Counted from the first letter of the stretch, positions 43,997 to 52,997 are shown. The stretch is 64,000 nt of DNA from Segatella copri (GCF_009494395.1 NZ_VZCB01000060.1:19082-83081); one strand, 5' to 3'. Notes: generated by a model not told the origin, from the letters alone. Numbers and translations: made by a program.

Positions 43997-44026
43997 CCGA
44001 AAATTTGAAAAAAATAAGATTTAATC

Positions 44027-45589
44027 ATGGCACAGGAAGATGTTTTTAAGAAAATTGTAAGCCATTGCAAGGAATATGGCTTCGTGTTCCCAAGTAGTGA
44101 AATTTATGATGGCTTGGCTGCCGTTTACGACTATGGTCAGAATGGTGTTGAGCTCAAAAACAATATCAAGCAGTACTGGTGGCAGAGTATGGTGTTGTTG
44201 CACGAGAACATTGTTGGTCTCGATGCAGCTATCTTCATGCACCCTACAGTATGGAAGGCATCTGGACACGTAGATGCTTTCAATGACCCATTGATTGATA
44301 ACCGCGATTCAAAGAAGCGTTATCGTGCCGATGTGCTCATCGAGGATCACATGGCTAAGTATGAGGAGAAGATTGCCAAGGAGATTGCCAAGGCTAAGAA
44401 GCGTTTCGGCGATAGCTTTGATGAGGCTCAGTTCCGTGCAACTAATCCTCGCGTTCTGGAGAACCAGAAGAAGTTTGATGACCTCCATGCCCGCTATACT
44501 GAGGCTATGCAGGGTCCTAACCTGGAGATGTTGAAGCAGATTATCGAGGACGAGGGTATCGTTTGCCCTATCAGCGGTACCAAGAACTGGACAGACGTTC
44601 GCCAGTTCAACCTGATGTTCTCTACCCAGATGGGTGCTGCCAGCGATGCTACAAGCAAGGTATATCTCCGTCCTGAGACTGCTCAGGGTATCTTCGTAGA
44701 TTACTTGAGCGTTCAGAAGACCGGTCGTATGAAGTTGCCATTCGGTATCTGCCAGATTGGTAAGGCTTTCCGTAACGAGGTTGTTGCCCGTCAGTTCGTA
44801 TTCCGTATGCGTGAGTTCGAGCAGATGGAGATGCAGTTCTTCTGCCAGCCTGGTACTGAGATGAAGTGGTTTGAGTATTGGAAGAAGGTTCGTCTGGCTT
44901 GGCATGAGGCACTGGGCATGGGTAACGAGAACTACCGTTATCATGATCACGAGAAGCTGGCTCACTATGCTAATGCTGCTACCGACATCGAGTTCAAGAT
45001 GCCATTCGGCTTCAAGGAAGTGGAGGGTATCCACAGCCGTACCAATTTCGACCTTTCTCAGCACGAGAAGTACAGCGGCCGCTCTATCAAGTACTTCGAT
45101 CCAGAGAAGAACGAGAGCTATGTACCTTACGATGTAGAGACATCTATCGGTGTAGACCGTATGTTCCTCAGCGTAATGTGCCACTCTTACTGCGAGGAGA
45201 AACTGGAGAATGGCGAGACACGTGTTGTTTTGCGTTTGCCAGAGGCTTTGGCACCTGTTAAGTGTGCTGTGTTCCCATTGGATAAGAAGTATGGTTTGCC
45301 AGAGTTGGCACATGAGATTGTTGACGAGTTGAAGTTCCACTTCAACACTCACTATGGCGATCCTAAGGATTCCATCGGTAAGCGTTATCGCCGTCAGGAT
45401 GCCATCGGTACTCCATTCTGTATTACCGTTGACCACGAGACTCCAAATGATCATAAGGTAACTCTCCGTTATCGTGATACCATGGAGCAGGAGCGTGTTG
45501 CAATCTCTGATCTCCGCAGCATCATCGAGGAACGCGTAAGTATTACTAGCGTATTAAAGAAACTTGGTAATGAAATTAAGAATTTCTAA
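44027..45589 (+). CDS. glyS: Glycyl-tRNA synthetase, dimeric (eukaryote-like) type
   Basis: Charges tRNA-Gly. 520 residues. Class II core: motif 1 region (ISGTKNWTDVRQFNLMF), motif 2 with RPETAQGIFVDYL and FRNEVVARQFVFRMREFEQME, motif 3 with SIGVDRMFL, and a C-terminal anticodon-binding domain (about 410-515, VKCAVFPLDKKYGLPELA). Its 3' end overlaps the start of the FKBP lipoprotein gene by 20 bases, so the two are co-transcribed. Confidence 0.95.
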   Translation: MAQEDVFKKIVSHCKEYGFVFPSSEIYDGLAAVYDYGQNGVELKNNIKQYWWQSMVLLHENIVGLDAAIFMHPTVWKASGHVDAFNDPLIDNRDSKKRYRADVLIEDHMAKYEEKIAKEIAKAKKRFGDSFDEAQFRATNPRVLENQKKFDDLHARYTEAMQGPNLEMLKQIIEDEGIVCPISGTKNWTDVRQFNLMFSTQMGAASDATSKVYLRPETAQGIFVDYLSVQKTGRMKLPFGICQIGKAFRNEVVARQFVFRMREFEQMEMQFFCQPGTEMKWFEYWKKVRLAWHEALGMGNENYRYHDHEKLAHYANAATDIEFKMPFGFKEVEGIHSRTNFDLSQHEKYSGRSIKYFDPEKNESYVPYDVETSIGVDRMFLSVMCHSYCEEKLENGETRVVLRLPEALAPVKCAVFPLDKKYGLPELAHEIVDELKFHFNTHYGDPKDSIGKRYRRQDAIGTPFCITVDHETPNDHKVTLRYRDTMEQERVAISDLRSIIEERVSITSVLKKLGNEIKNF

Positions 45590-46271
45590 ATATCTCTTCT
45601 TGCTCATGATGGCAGTATTCGCACTGTCATCATGTAGCGAGGATGACAACACCGTAGATGAGTATGCAAACTGGCAGGAGCGTAACGAGAAGGCTTTTGC
45701 CGATACTTTGGCGTATGCCCGTCAGCAGATAGCCAACGGCAGCGATGAATGGAAGGTGATACTCAACTGGTCGTTGCAAAACCAGACGCCTAACAAGGAT
45801 GCCAACGGTAATACAGTTTCTCTTACTTACAAGGATGTTGATTATATCGTTGTTCATGTTCTGGATAAGGGCAAGGGTAGCGGCTGTCCGATGTATACCG
45901 ATTCAGTGAAGGTGAGCTATCGTGGTAGAATGCTGGGTACAGATACTTATCCTGCTGGTTATGTATTTGATAAGACCTTTGATGGCACATACGATAAGAC
46001 GACTGCTCAGGTTGCAACTTATGCGGTAAATGGCCTTGTGGATGGTTTTACCACTGCATTGCTCAATATGCATATAGGCGACCGCTGGATGGTTTACATG
46101 CCATATCAGTTGGCTTATGGCACAACCCAGAGTTCGAGTAGCACAATTCCTGCCTATTCAATGCTTCGCTTTGAGATAGTATTGGACAGCTACTACCGCA
46201 TTGGTCAGGTAGTACCTGGTTCGAGAGCAGTAGAAGCAGGCAAGAAGCAGGGTACTTGGATTACTGAGTAA
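45570..46271 (+). CDS. FKBP-type peptidyl-prolyl isomerase lipoprotein
   Basis: 233 residues from the ATG at 45570, inside the glyS 3' end; a TTG at 45564 is the alternative start. Lipobox Cys22 (FALSSCSEDD). The FKBP domain covers about 90-215: DSVKVSYRGRML, GYVFDKTFDG, LVDGFTTALLNMHIGDRWMVYMPYQLAYG and YSMLRFEIVLDSY. Probably a periplasmic or surface folding catalyst. Overlap with glyS is an unusual pairing of translation and envelope folding genes. Confidence 0.9.
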   Translation: MKLRISKYLFLLMMAVFALSSCSEDDNTVDEYANWQERNEKAFADTLAYARQQIANGSDEWKVILNWSLQNQTPNKDANGNTVSLTYKDVDYIVVHVLDKGKGSGCPMYTDSVKVSYRGRMLGTDTYPAGYVFDKTFDGTYDKTTAQVATYAVNGLVDGFTTALLNMHIGDRWMVYMPYQLAYGTTQSSSSTIPAYSMLRFEIVLDSYYRIGQVVPGSRAVEAGKKQGTWITE

Positions 46272-46369
46272 GGATTTCATAAATTACACCTTATTTATAT
46301 ATATAGGGCTCATATCTATTATATATGGGAGTTCATACCTTAATTATTTATATAGGGAAATAAAGAGGA

Positions 46370-46415
46370 GCGTTCCTGAGATTGCATGATATGGCATTCT
46401 CAGGAACGTTTCTTT
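46370..46415 (+). terminator. Terminator after the FKBP lipoprotein gene
   Basis: A 12-bp stem with one mismatch (GCGTTCCTGAGA / TCTCAGGAACGT) followed by TTTCTTTTTT. Confidence 0.82.
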
Positions 46416-46547
46416 TTTGTGTTAATAGACCTTTCTGATGTGTTAACAAGTGTTTGTGTTCGCACACAAATCTTTGATTTACGTCAAAAAATGTTGGATT
46501 CATGCATTTTTTATGGGAAAAAGTATTGCAGTTTCAAAAAATAGTTG

Positions 46548-46555
46548 TACCTTTG
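46548..46555 (+). promoter_or_regulatory. Strong promoter box (TACCTTTG) of the C-free transcript
   Basis: TACCTTTG with TTG at 46525-46527, 20 bases upstream, the typical -33/-7 spacing. A converging minus-strand TACCTTTG lies at 46782-46789. The gene-free stretch 46272-46944 holds this promoter, the RNA, two terminators and direct repeats. Confidence 0.66.
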
Positions 46556-46560
46556 CATCA

Positions 46561-46846
46561 GAAAAAATAAGTTTTAGGTTTTTAGTTAGGTAATAGATTT
46601 TATAGGTTTAGTTTTTAGGTTTAAGGTTGTTAGTTTTTTTATATTAGGTGTTAGTTAAGGTAAAGAAAGATTGTTTATTCAAGGACGACAGGTATTTAGT
46701 TTGTTAGGTTAAATAGGTTGTTTATTCTAGGTTAATGACAGTACTGTCCCGCTTCGGTGGGAGATAAGTTTTGGGAAAAACAAAGGTACGAAACATGTAT
46801 TAAAAAAAAATAAAAATGGCGATTCCTTTTTGGAGTCGCCTTTTTT
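46561..46846 (+). ncRNA. Candidate non-coding RNA with a 119-base C-free 5' half
   Basis: About 286 bases between a strong promoter and a terminator (stem 46818-46826 with 46832-46840, then six T). Bases 46561-46679 contain no C at all and many TAGGT/GTTAG words (eight TAGGT or close variants up to 46735). The 3' half has a UUCG-capped hairpin (CCCGC-TTCG-GTGGG, about 46747-46760). Only a 10-codon ORF is present (ATG at 46736). It could be a free small RNA or the attenuated leader of the MATE gene 98 bases downstream. No Rfam family was recognised by eye. Confidence 0.55.
46818..46846 (+). terminator. Terminator of the C-free RNA
   Basis: GGCGATTCC / GGAGTCGCC stem with one wobble pair and six T. 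Confidence 0.82.
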
Positions 46847-46941
46847 GCGTTTAAATTATAAATAGGTTACGTTTAAATCATAAATTGATAGATTTTACGT
46901 TTTACTCATAAATAGATTGTGTAAATTCATAAATAGAAGAA
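46847..46941. repeat. Direct repeats in front of the MATE gene, mostly 22-bp period
   Basis: Units at 46848, 46870, 46898 and 46920 (steps 22, 28, 22) share CGTTTAAATCATAAATAGAT with variations. They run up to the start codon, so they are the leader or operator of the exporter gene. Confidence 0.68.
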
Positions 46942-46944
46942 AAA

Positions 46945-48324
46945 ATGCTATTCAAGAATAAGACAGATTATCTGATGGAGTCTATCCGCTTAGGGCGCCC
47001 GATGACAGGCGGTGAGAAGCTGAATCTCATCGCTGGTTTGAGTGTACCCTCCATGCTGGCACAGATTTCTACCGTGCTGATGTTCTTTATTGATGCTTCG
47101 ATGGTGGGGCATCTAGGCGCTGAGGCTTCGGCAAGTATAGGAATTATCGAGTCAACAACCTGGTTGATAGGTAGCTTGCTGAGTGCAGCAGCCACCGGTT
47201 TCTCGGTGCAGGTAGCTCATTTCATTGGTGCCAACGACCTGGTGAAGGCTCGCCAGGTATATCGTCATGCCCTGATATGTGGAGTGGCTTTCAGCCTCTT
47301 AGTTACGCTTATCGGTGTAGGCATTCATTCCCATCTGCCTTATTGGCTGGGTGGAGGTGAGGACATCGCTCCCAATTCCTCTCGCTATTTCCTGATTTAC
47401 AGTCTAGTATTGCCGTTTGTGTTCCTGTATCATATTTCCGAGATGATGCTCAAGTCGGCAGGCAATATGCATACGCCCAGCATCATGGCTGTATTGATAT
47501 GCCTGTGTGACGTGGCTTTCAATTATCTCTTTATTTATATTATGAAGATGGGTGTGGTGGGAGCAGCGATGGGTACGGCTTTGGCGTATATCAGCATCTC
47601 TTTGCCCAATCTCTATCTTTCGGCATTCAGAAACCGTCTGCTCAATTTCCGTCAGGATAGGGTACCGTTCAGATGGGTAGAGGAATATGTAAGGCACGCC
47701 TGCAAGATAAGTATCCCGATAGCCATACAGAATATCCTGATGAGCGGTGCGCAGATAGTGAGCACCATGATTGTGGCACCATTGGGCAATATTGCCATTG
47801 CTGCCCATTCGTTTGCCATCACTGCTGAGAGCCTTTGTTATATGCCGGGTTACGGTATCGGCGACGCTGCATCTACGCTTGTGGGGCAGACGCATGGTGC
47901 CGGACGCGTGGATCTCTGCAAGAATTTTGCTTATATGACGGTAGGATTGGGCATGGGAGTGATGGCATTGATGGGCGTAGTGATGTATGTCTTTGCGCCG
48001 GAGATGATAGGGGTGCTGTCACCGGTTGAGAGTATTCGGGAACTGGGTACAGTCTGCCTCCGAATCGAGGCATTTGCAGAGCCTTTCTTTGCTGCGAGTA
48101 TCGTGACCTATAGCGTTTGCGTGGGTGCGGGCGATACGATGAAGCCTGCCGCCATCAACTTGAGCACGATGTGGCTGGTGCGCCTTACCCTGGCTTACGG
48201 GCTTTCGAAAAGCTATGGCTTGGAGGGAGTTTGGATAGCTATGGCTACGGAGCTTACCTTCCGTGGCATCCTCTTTCTTATCCGCCTCTTCCGTGGCTCA
48301 TGGATGAAGAGCTTCCAATGTTAG
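46945..48324 (+). CDS. MATE-family multidrug/metabolite exporter
   Basis: 459 residues, twelve predicted membrane helices in two halves. Typical N-terminal string LSVPSMLAQISTVLMFFIDASMVGHLGAEA and the second-half match ISIPIAIQNILMSGAQIVSTMIV. Exports organic cations or metabolites using H+ or Na+ gradients; substrate unknown. No -7 box is seen between the terminator at 46818 and the start codon. Expression may therefore depend on read-through from the C-free RNA promoter or on the direct repeats at 46847-46941. Confidence 0.92.
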   Translation: MLFKNKTDYLMESIRLGRPMTGGEKLNLIAGLSVPSMLAQISTVLMFFIDASMVGHLGAEASASIGIIESTTWLIGSLLSAAATGFSVQVAHFIGANDLVKARQVYRHALICGVAFSLLVTLIGVGIHSHLPYWLGGGEDIAPNSSRYFLIYSLVLPFVFLYHISEMMLKSAGNMHTPSIMAVLICLCDVAFNYLFIYIMKMGVVGAAMGTALAYISISLPNLYLSAFRNRLLNFRQDRVPFRWVEEYVRHACKISIPIAIQNILMSGAQIVSTMIVAPLGNIAIAAHSFAITAESLCYMPGYGIGDAASTLVGQTHGAGRVDLCKNFAYMTVGLGMGVMALMGVVMYVFAPEMIGVLSPVESIRELGTVCLRIEAFAEPFFAASIVTYSVCVGAGDTMKPAAINLSTMWLVRLTLAYGLSKSYGLEGVWIAMATELTFRGILFLIRLFRGSWMKSFQC

Positions 48325-48333
48325 TTTTATGTT

Positions 48334-48386
48334 AAGATTGCAGGCATTTGGAAAGATAATCTTCCAAATGCTTGCAAATCTTTTAA
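48334..48386 (+). terminator. Terminator after the MATE gene
   Basis: A long imperfect stem: AAGATTGCAGGCATTTGGAA (48334) pairs with 48361-48382, followed by TTTT. Confidence 0.8.
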
Positions 48387-48394
48387 TTTTTATG

Positions 48395-48402
48395 TAATTT
48401 TG
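48395..48402 (+). promoter_or_regulatory. -7 box of the M16 peptidase gene (TAATTTTG)
   Basis: TAATTTTG followed by CAGCAG; leader of about 42 bases. Confidence 0.6.
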
Positions 48403-48449
48403 CAGCAGAAATAGCAAATAATTACATATTTATTAATAAACAGAGAAGA

Positions 48450-51272
48450 ATGAGATTAAGAAAAATTTTCGCAGCAGCACTGTTGCTGCTCTCTGTGGGA
48501 ACAGCGATGGCGCAGCAGATGCCACCTATCCCAGTGGATAAGAATGTGAAGATTGGTCATCTTGACAATGGATTGACCTATTACATTCGCCACAACAGTT
48601 ATCCTGAGCATGTAGCCAGCTTCTATATCGCCCAGAAAGTAGGTTCCATTAATGAGAACGATGACCAGCGCGGTTTGGCTCACCTCCTTGAGCACCTTGC
48701 CTTCAATGGTACTGAGCACTTCAAGGACAATACCCTCCAGAACTATCTGCAGAGCATCGGTGTGGAGTATGGCCGTAATCTGAACGCTTATACCAGTGTT
48801 GACAAGACCGTTTATTACTTCACCGATGTGCCTACTGCCCGCGTTTCTGCCGTAGATTCATGTATGCTCATCCTGAAGGATTGGAGCAATGGCATCTCGC
48901 TTACCACCAAGGCCATCGAGGATGAGCGCGATGTGGTTCACAACGAGTATCGCATGCGTATGGTAGGTCAGCAGCTCATGTTGGAGCGTGCTCTCCCTAA
49001 ACTCTATCAAGGCGAGAAGTATGGCTATCGTCTGCCTATCGGTTTGATGAGCGTTATCGACGGATGTAAGCCTGAAACACTCCGTGCTTACTATCGTAAG
49101 TGGTATCGCCCGGATAATCAGGCTATTATCGTTGTTGGTGATGTAGACGTTAACCATATTGAGGGCAAGATTAAGGAGCTTTTCTCAGGCATTAAGGTGC
49201 CTAAGGATGCTGCTAAGGTGATTCCTGTTCCTGTAGCTGATAACGATACAGCCATCTACGTAGTGGATAAGAACAAGGAGCAGCAGTATGACATCATCAA
49301 CATCATGATGAAGAACGAGACAACTCCCGATTCATTGAAAGGTACTTTGCCATATCTGCTTGAGGGTTACTTGAAGAATGTGGCAACCTCTATGCTCAAT
49401 GCTCGTTTTTCTGAGATGGCCCGTGAAGCAGATTGTCCATTCCTGCAGGGAGGTAGTGATATTGGCAACTATCTGGTTTCCTGTACAAAGGATGCTTTCT
49501 CAGTGTTAGGCGTGGCTAAGCCGGGCAAGGTGAAGGAGGCATATGCTGCCTTGATGCGCGAAGCTAAGCGCGTGCATGATTTCGGCTTTACGGCTTCTGA
49601 ATATCAGCGTGCCAAGGACGAATTCATGAGTCATGTTGACAAGACTTACGAGAACCGTGCCAAGATGAAGAATGAGCAGTTTACCACTCAGTATGTTGAC
49701 CATTTCATCTCTAACGAGCCAATTCCTTCTGTAGAGGATGAAACTCAGATCTATAAGATGGTAGTGCCACGCCTTTCTGTAGATGTGGTTAACAGTGCCG
49801 TGAAGCAGTTGATCTGTACTACCGATACCAACCTTGTAAGCATGGTGTTCATGCACGAGGCAGAGGGTGCCGTTTATCCTACCGAACAGGAACTTGCCGA
49901 CATCGTGAAGCAGGTGCGCAGCGAGAAGCTTGAGGCTTATGTGGACAATGTGAAGCAGGAGCCGCTGATGGCTCAGGTACCTAAGGCAGGCAAAATCAAG
50001 AAGACTGAGGAGAACAAGCAGTTGGGCTTCAAGAAGCTTACCCTCTCCAACGGAGCCAAAGTAATTATCAAGAAGACAGACTTCAAGGACGATGAGATTC
50101 AGTTTGCAGCTTCTGCCAACATCGGTTATGCAGCTTATCAGAATGACCCTATCAATGCGCAGAATGCCAGTGCCGTATGGGGATTGAGCGGTTTGGGCGA
50201 ATTCTCTAGCAATGATTTGGAGAAGGCACTTGCCGGCAAGCAATGTGGTGTAGATTTCTCTTTCTCTACCTTCCGTCACGGTTTGAGCGGTACTACCACT
50301 CCTAAGGATCTTGAGACGATGATGCAGCTGGTTTATCTCAATATGACCAATGTTACTAAGGATCAGAAGGCATTCGACAATATGAAGAATACCTATACTA
50401 CAGTTCTTGCCAACAAGAGCAATAACCCTGGGCTTGTATATCAGGACTCAGTACAGAGCACCCTTTACCTGGGTAGCAAACTGGCTCGCATTCCTGAGGC
50501 TTCCGACATCCAGAGCATCGATTATGATGCCTGTCTCGAAATGTGGCATCAGCTCTACAGTAATGCCAAGGATTTCACTTTCTACTTTGTAGGCAACTAT
50601 GATGAGAAGGTGCTCCTCCCACTCATCGAGCAGTATATTGCATCTCTCCCTAACCAGGGCATGAAGATTAAGATCAAGAACCAGCCAATGCCTTGTGCTA
50701 CAGGCAAGGTGAGCAATGTATTCACTAAGGCTATGGAGAATCCTCAGAGCCAGGCTCGCGAGATGTGGTTTGCCAAGATGCCTTATACCCAGAAGAGCAG
50801 TGTACTGGCAGATATGGCTGCACGCCTCCTGGAGATGAAGTATCTGCGCAGCATCCGCGAGGAGTTGAGTGCTGCTTATTCTGCAGGTGCCAACTATGGT
50901 GTCTTCTTCGATGTAAACAACAAGGTGCAGGTTACCATCAACGGTATGGCTCAGCTGAATCCGGAGAAGGCAGATGTTGCCATCCCATGCTTCTTCAAGG
51001 GTATGGACGAGGTGATTGCCAAGGTTGATGCTGACGATTTGCAGAAAGTAAAGGAGATTCTCTTGAAGCAGGCTGGCGTGGATGAGAAGACCAACGGTTA
51101 CTGGATTCAGACCTTGGGTATGTTCGACCTTCACAAGGTTGATGATTACAGCAACTATAAGAATCTCGTGAAGTCAATCGATGGCGCTCAGATTTCCGAC
51201 TTCCTCAAGAATGTTATCTTGAAGAGTGGCAATCATGTAGAGGTTATCATGAAGGGCGAGAAGAACAAGTAA
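48450..51272 (+). CDS. Secreted M16-family zinc peptidase (two-domain, insulinase-like)
   Basis: 940 residues with signal peptide (ending GTAMAQ). N-terminal active M16 domain with the inverted zinc motif HLLEH (His78, Glu81, His82, in GLAHLLEHLAFNGTEHF) and downstream Glu in DERDVVHNEYRM. A C-terminal half (from about 520, KLTLSNGAKVIIKK) repeats the fold without the motif, as in other two-half M16 enzymes. Likely periplasmic degradation of peptides. Monocistronic, with promoter at 48395 and terminator at 51311-51357. Confidence 0.93.
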   Translation: MRLRKIFAAALLLLSVGTAMAQQMPPIPVDKNVKIGHLDNGLTYYIRHNSYPEHVASFYIAQKVGSINENDDQRGLAHLLEHLAFNGTEHFKDNTLQNYLQSIGVEYGRNLNAYTSVDKTVYYFTDVPTARVSAVDSCMLILKDWSNGISLTTKAIEDERDVVHNEYRMRMVGQQLMLERALPKLYQGEKYGYRLPIGLMSVIDGCKPETLRAYYRKWYRPDNQAIIVVGDVDVNHIEGKIKELFSGIKVPKDAAKVIPVPVADNDTAIYVVDKNKEQQYDIINIMMKNETTPDSLKGTLPYLLEGYLKNVATSMLNARFSEMAREADCPFLQGGSDIGNYLVSCTKDAFSVLGVAKPGKVKEAYAALMREAKRVHDFGFTASEYQRAKDEFMSHVDKTYENRAKMKNEQFTTQYVDHFISNEPIPSVEDETQIYKMVVPRLSVDVVNSAVKQLICTTDTNLVSMVFMHEAEGAVYPTEQELADIVKQVRSEKLEAYVDNVKQEPLMAQVPKAGKIKKTEENKQLGFKKLTLSNGAKVIIKKTDFKDDEIQFAASANIGYAAYQNDPINAQNASAVWGLSGLGEFSSNDLEKALAGKQCGVDFSFSTFRHGLSGTTTPKDLETMMQLVYLNMTNVTKDQKAFDNMKNTYTTVLANKSNNPGLVYQDSVQSTLYLGSKLARIPEASDIQSIDYDACLEMWHQLYSNAKDFTFYFVGNYDEKVLLPLIEQYIASLPNQGMKIKIKNQPMPCATGKVSNVFTKAMENPQSQAREMWFAKMPYTQKSSVLADMAARLLEMKYLRSIREELSAAYSAGANYGVFFDVNNKVQVTINGMAQLNPEKADVAIPCFFKGMDEVIAKVDADDLQKVKEILLKQAGVDEKTNGYWIQTLGMFDLHKVDDYSNYKNLVKSIDGAQISDFLKNVILKSGNHVEVIMKGEKNK

Positions 51273-51310
51273 TTCTGATTTGGATACCTGGATATTAGAT
51301 AGAAAATGAA

Positions 51311-51357
51311 AAAATCCCGTTGTACGTACCATGCAAGATGGACGACAACGGGATTTT
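51311..51357. terminator. Terminator between the M16 gene and the convergent small gene
   Basis: Perfect 13-bp stem (AAAATCCCGTTGT / ACAACGGGATTTT), T/A runs on both sides. Confidence 0.85.
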
Positions 51358-51360
51358 AAC

Positions 51361-51576
51361 TTTTGTTTTTCCCAAAAATTTCAGTTCCTCTTAAAATTTA
51401 AGAGTCGTTCTGAAAAATCTCTCTCATTTTCAGTTTTCGGGGTTCTGTTTCCCTAAATCATTCTTTCTCCTTGTTGGGAAAAATAGATTCAGCAGAATCT
51501 CTCAACCGAATGTCATTCTGAAAATAATCTCTTTCTAAGAAGAATCTTGTCTCTTGTTCGCTAAAAATCAAAAGAC
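51361..51576 (-). other. Long structured 3' region of the small basic protein gene
   Basis: About 215 bases without an ORF between the 38-codon gene and the shared terminator. Minus strand: repeated GAGAGATT words and a nested hairpin near 51378-51414 with inner arms CTCTTAAA / TTTAAGAG and outer arms TTTCAG / CTGAAA. May be a functional 3' UTR or 3'-derived RNA. Confidence 0.4.
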
Positions 51577-51693
51577 TTAATCTCTTCTTCTTGCCTTAGA
51601 GGCAAGCGCCTCGCGGCGTTCATTAAGAATCTGCTGGCATCTGTCGATTGCCTGATTCTGATTCTCTGAATTTACCTTAATTAAATCATTCAT
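51577..51693 (-). CDS. 38-residue basic protein, function unknown
   Basis: Preferred start is the ATG at 51693 (MNDLIKVNSENQNQAIDRCQ); the frame opens earlier (51870) but crosses the promoter box TATCTTTG at 51721-51728. The product is helical in appearance and ends strongly basic (LNERREALASKARRRD). Leader of about 25 bases. No family recognised. The clear promoter and terminator argue for a real transcript, which could also be mainly an RNA gene. Confidence 0.55.
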   Translation of the reverse strand: MNDLIKVNSENQNQAIDRCQQILNERREALASKARRRD

Positions 51694-51720
51694 AACCTGT
51701 TGTGATTTGTTTAAACGTTG

Positions 51721-51728
51721 CAAAGATA
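51721..51728 (-). promoter_or_regulatory. -7 box of the small basic protein gene (TATCTTTG)
   Basis: Minus-strand TATCTTTG followed by CAACG. The remaining bases to 51997 (about 270) hold AT-rich sequence, a doubled TTTATGCAACA near 51845-51870 and no clear plus-strand -7 box. Confidence 0.62.
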
Positions 51729-51997
51729 GGATATTCTGTTCATTTTCGGGGACACTTTTTGATAAAATATGTCTATTTTTCGTTCTTTTTTGATTTATGT
51801 CAAAAAAATGTGCAATCGTTGACACAAAATCGTCACATTTCGTTCGTTTTATGCAACATTTATGCAACAAATTAAACCTTTTCTCCTGTTTTTCATCTAT
51901 TATAATAGTTTTTCCTCATTTATGATGGGAAATATGAAAGTGAAGAAAGCGAATGATATAAGAGAATTAGATTTAAACAAATAAATAGAAAGTAAAA

Positions 51998-52885
51998 ATG
52001 AAAAAGGTATTTCTTTTCGCTGCCCTTGTGCTTGCATGCACAGCTGGCAGCAATGCTAGCGCTATGAACGAAGCTGCGCTGAATGCTTCCAATTCTGAGT
52101 TGATGCCGGTTAAGAAGTCAACTAAGAAGACTACTAAGAAGTCAACCAAGAAGACTACTAAAAAAACTTCTTCCAAGAAGACGACAGCTAAGAAATCTAC
52201 TGCTTCTGCGTCTACAGCATCTGCAGCTCCTACTACTTCTTCTGCTGCAGCGACCAATACTACCGCTAATAATACTTCTGCTACCGTCAATTCGGCAGCA
52301 ACCGTAGCAGGCGTATTGGGCGCTATCCTGGGTGGTAGCAATGCTGGTAATGGCAGCAACTCAAGCAGTAATGCAGGAAGTATAATCAACGGAATCCTGA
52401 ACAATGTAATCGGTTCGGGTACATTTAAGCAGGCAGACCTCTGCCATACCTGGAAGTACAGCAAGCCAGGGTGCGCCTTCACCTCAGAGAACCTGCTGGC
52501 TAAGGCGGGTGGCGAGATTGCTGCCAGCAAGGTTGAGAATAAGCTGGAAGGTTATTACAAGAAGTTTGGATTCAGCAGTTCCAATACCTACTTCACCTTT
52601 AATACCGATGGTACTTTCTCTGCCAAGATTGACGGCAAGGCATGGAATGGCACCTATACCTTTGATGAGAAGACTCATGCCATCCAGCTGAAGGGCCTTC
52701 TGCTGAGTGCTTCGGGCTATGTCACCAAGACAACCAATGGCATCAGTCTTCTCTTCGACCAGAAGAAGCTGCTCAATCTCATCAAGGCCCTCAGTGCCTT
52801 CAAGGGCAGCTCTACATTGAGCGCCGTAGGCAGTATCGCCAACAATTATGATGGTATGCGTGTAGGTTTCGAGATGACAAAGTAA
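51998..52885 (+). CDS. Secreted DUF4923-like protein with a Lys/Thr-rich linker
   Basis: 295 residues. Signal peptide (MKKVFLFAALVLACTAGSNA). Then a histone-like low-complexity segment of SxKKxTKK repeats (about 38-68), a Ser/Thr/Ala-rich segment (70-108), a Gly/Asn/Ser-rich segment with GVLGAILGGSNAG (about 105-135), and a C-terminal globular domain (about 145-295: LCHTWKYSKPGCAFTSENLL, YFTFNTDGTFSAKIDGKAW) resembling DUF4923. The Lys repeats are encoded by a near-repeating DNA unit, so their number may vary between strains. Probably periplasmic or surface; role unknown. Confidence 0.78.
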   Translation: MKKVFLFAALVLACTAGSNASAMNEAALNASNSELMPVKKSTKKTTKKSTKKTTKKTSSKKTTAKKSTASASTASAAPTTSSAAATNTTANNTSATVNSAATVAGVLGAILGGSNAGNGSNSSSNAGSIINGILNNVIGSGTFKQADLCHTWKYSKPGCAFTSENLLAKAGGEIAASKVENKLEGYYKKFGFSSSNTYFTFNTDGTFSAKIDGKAWNGTYTFDEKTHAIQLKGLLLSASGYVTKTTNGISLLFDQKKLLNLIKALSAFKGSSTLSAVGSIANNYDGMRVGFEMTK

Positions 52886-52909
52886 TATAATCTTTATTTA
52901 AAAAACAAT

Positions 52910-52947
52910 AAAGCCGTCCTCTTCTAATGATATGAGGGCGGCTTTTT
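52910..52947. terminator. Terminator between the convergent DUF4923 and DUF4861 genes
   Basis: A 12-bp stem (AAAGCCGTCCTC / GAGGGCGGCTTT) with one mismatch and T run. Confidence 0.82.
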
Positions 52948-52997
52948 ATTTCGTGTTTTATATCTTGGCTTATCGCTTTTGCGGTTTAATATATTTC

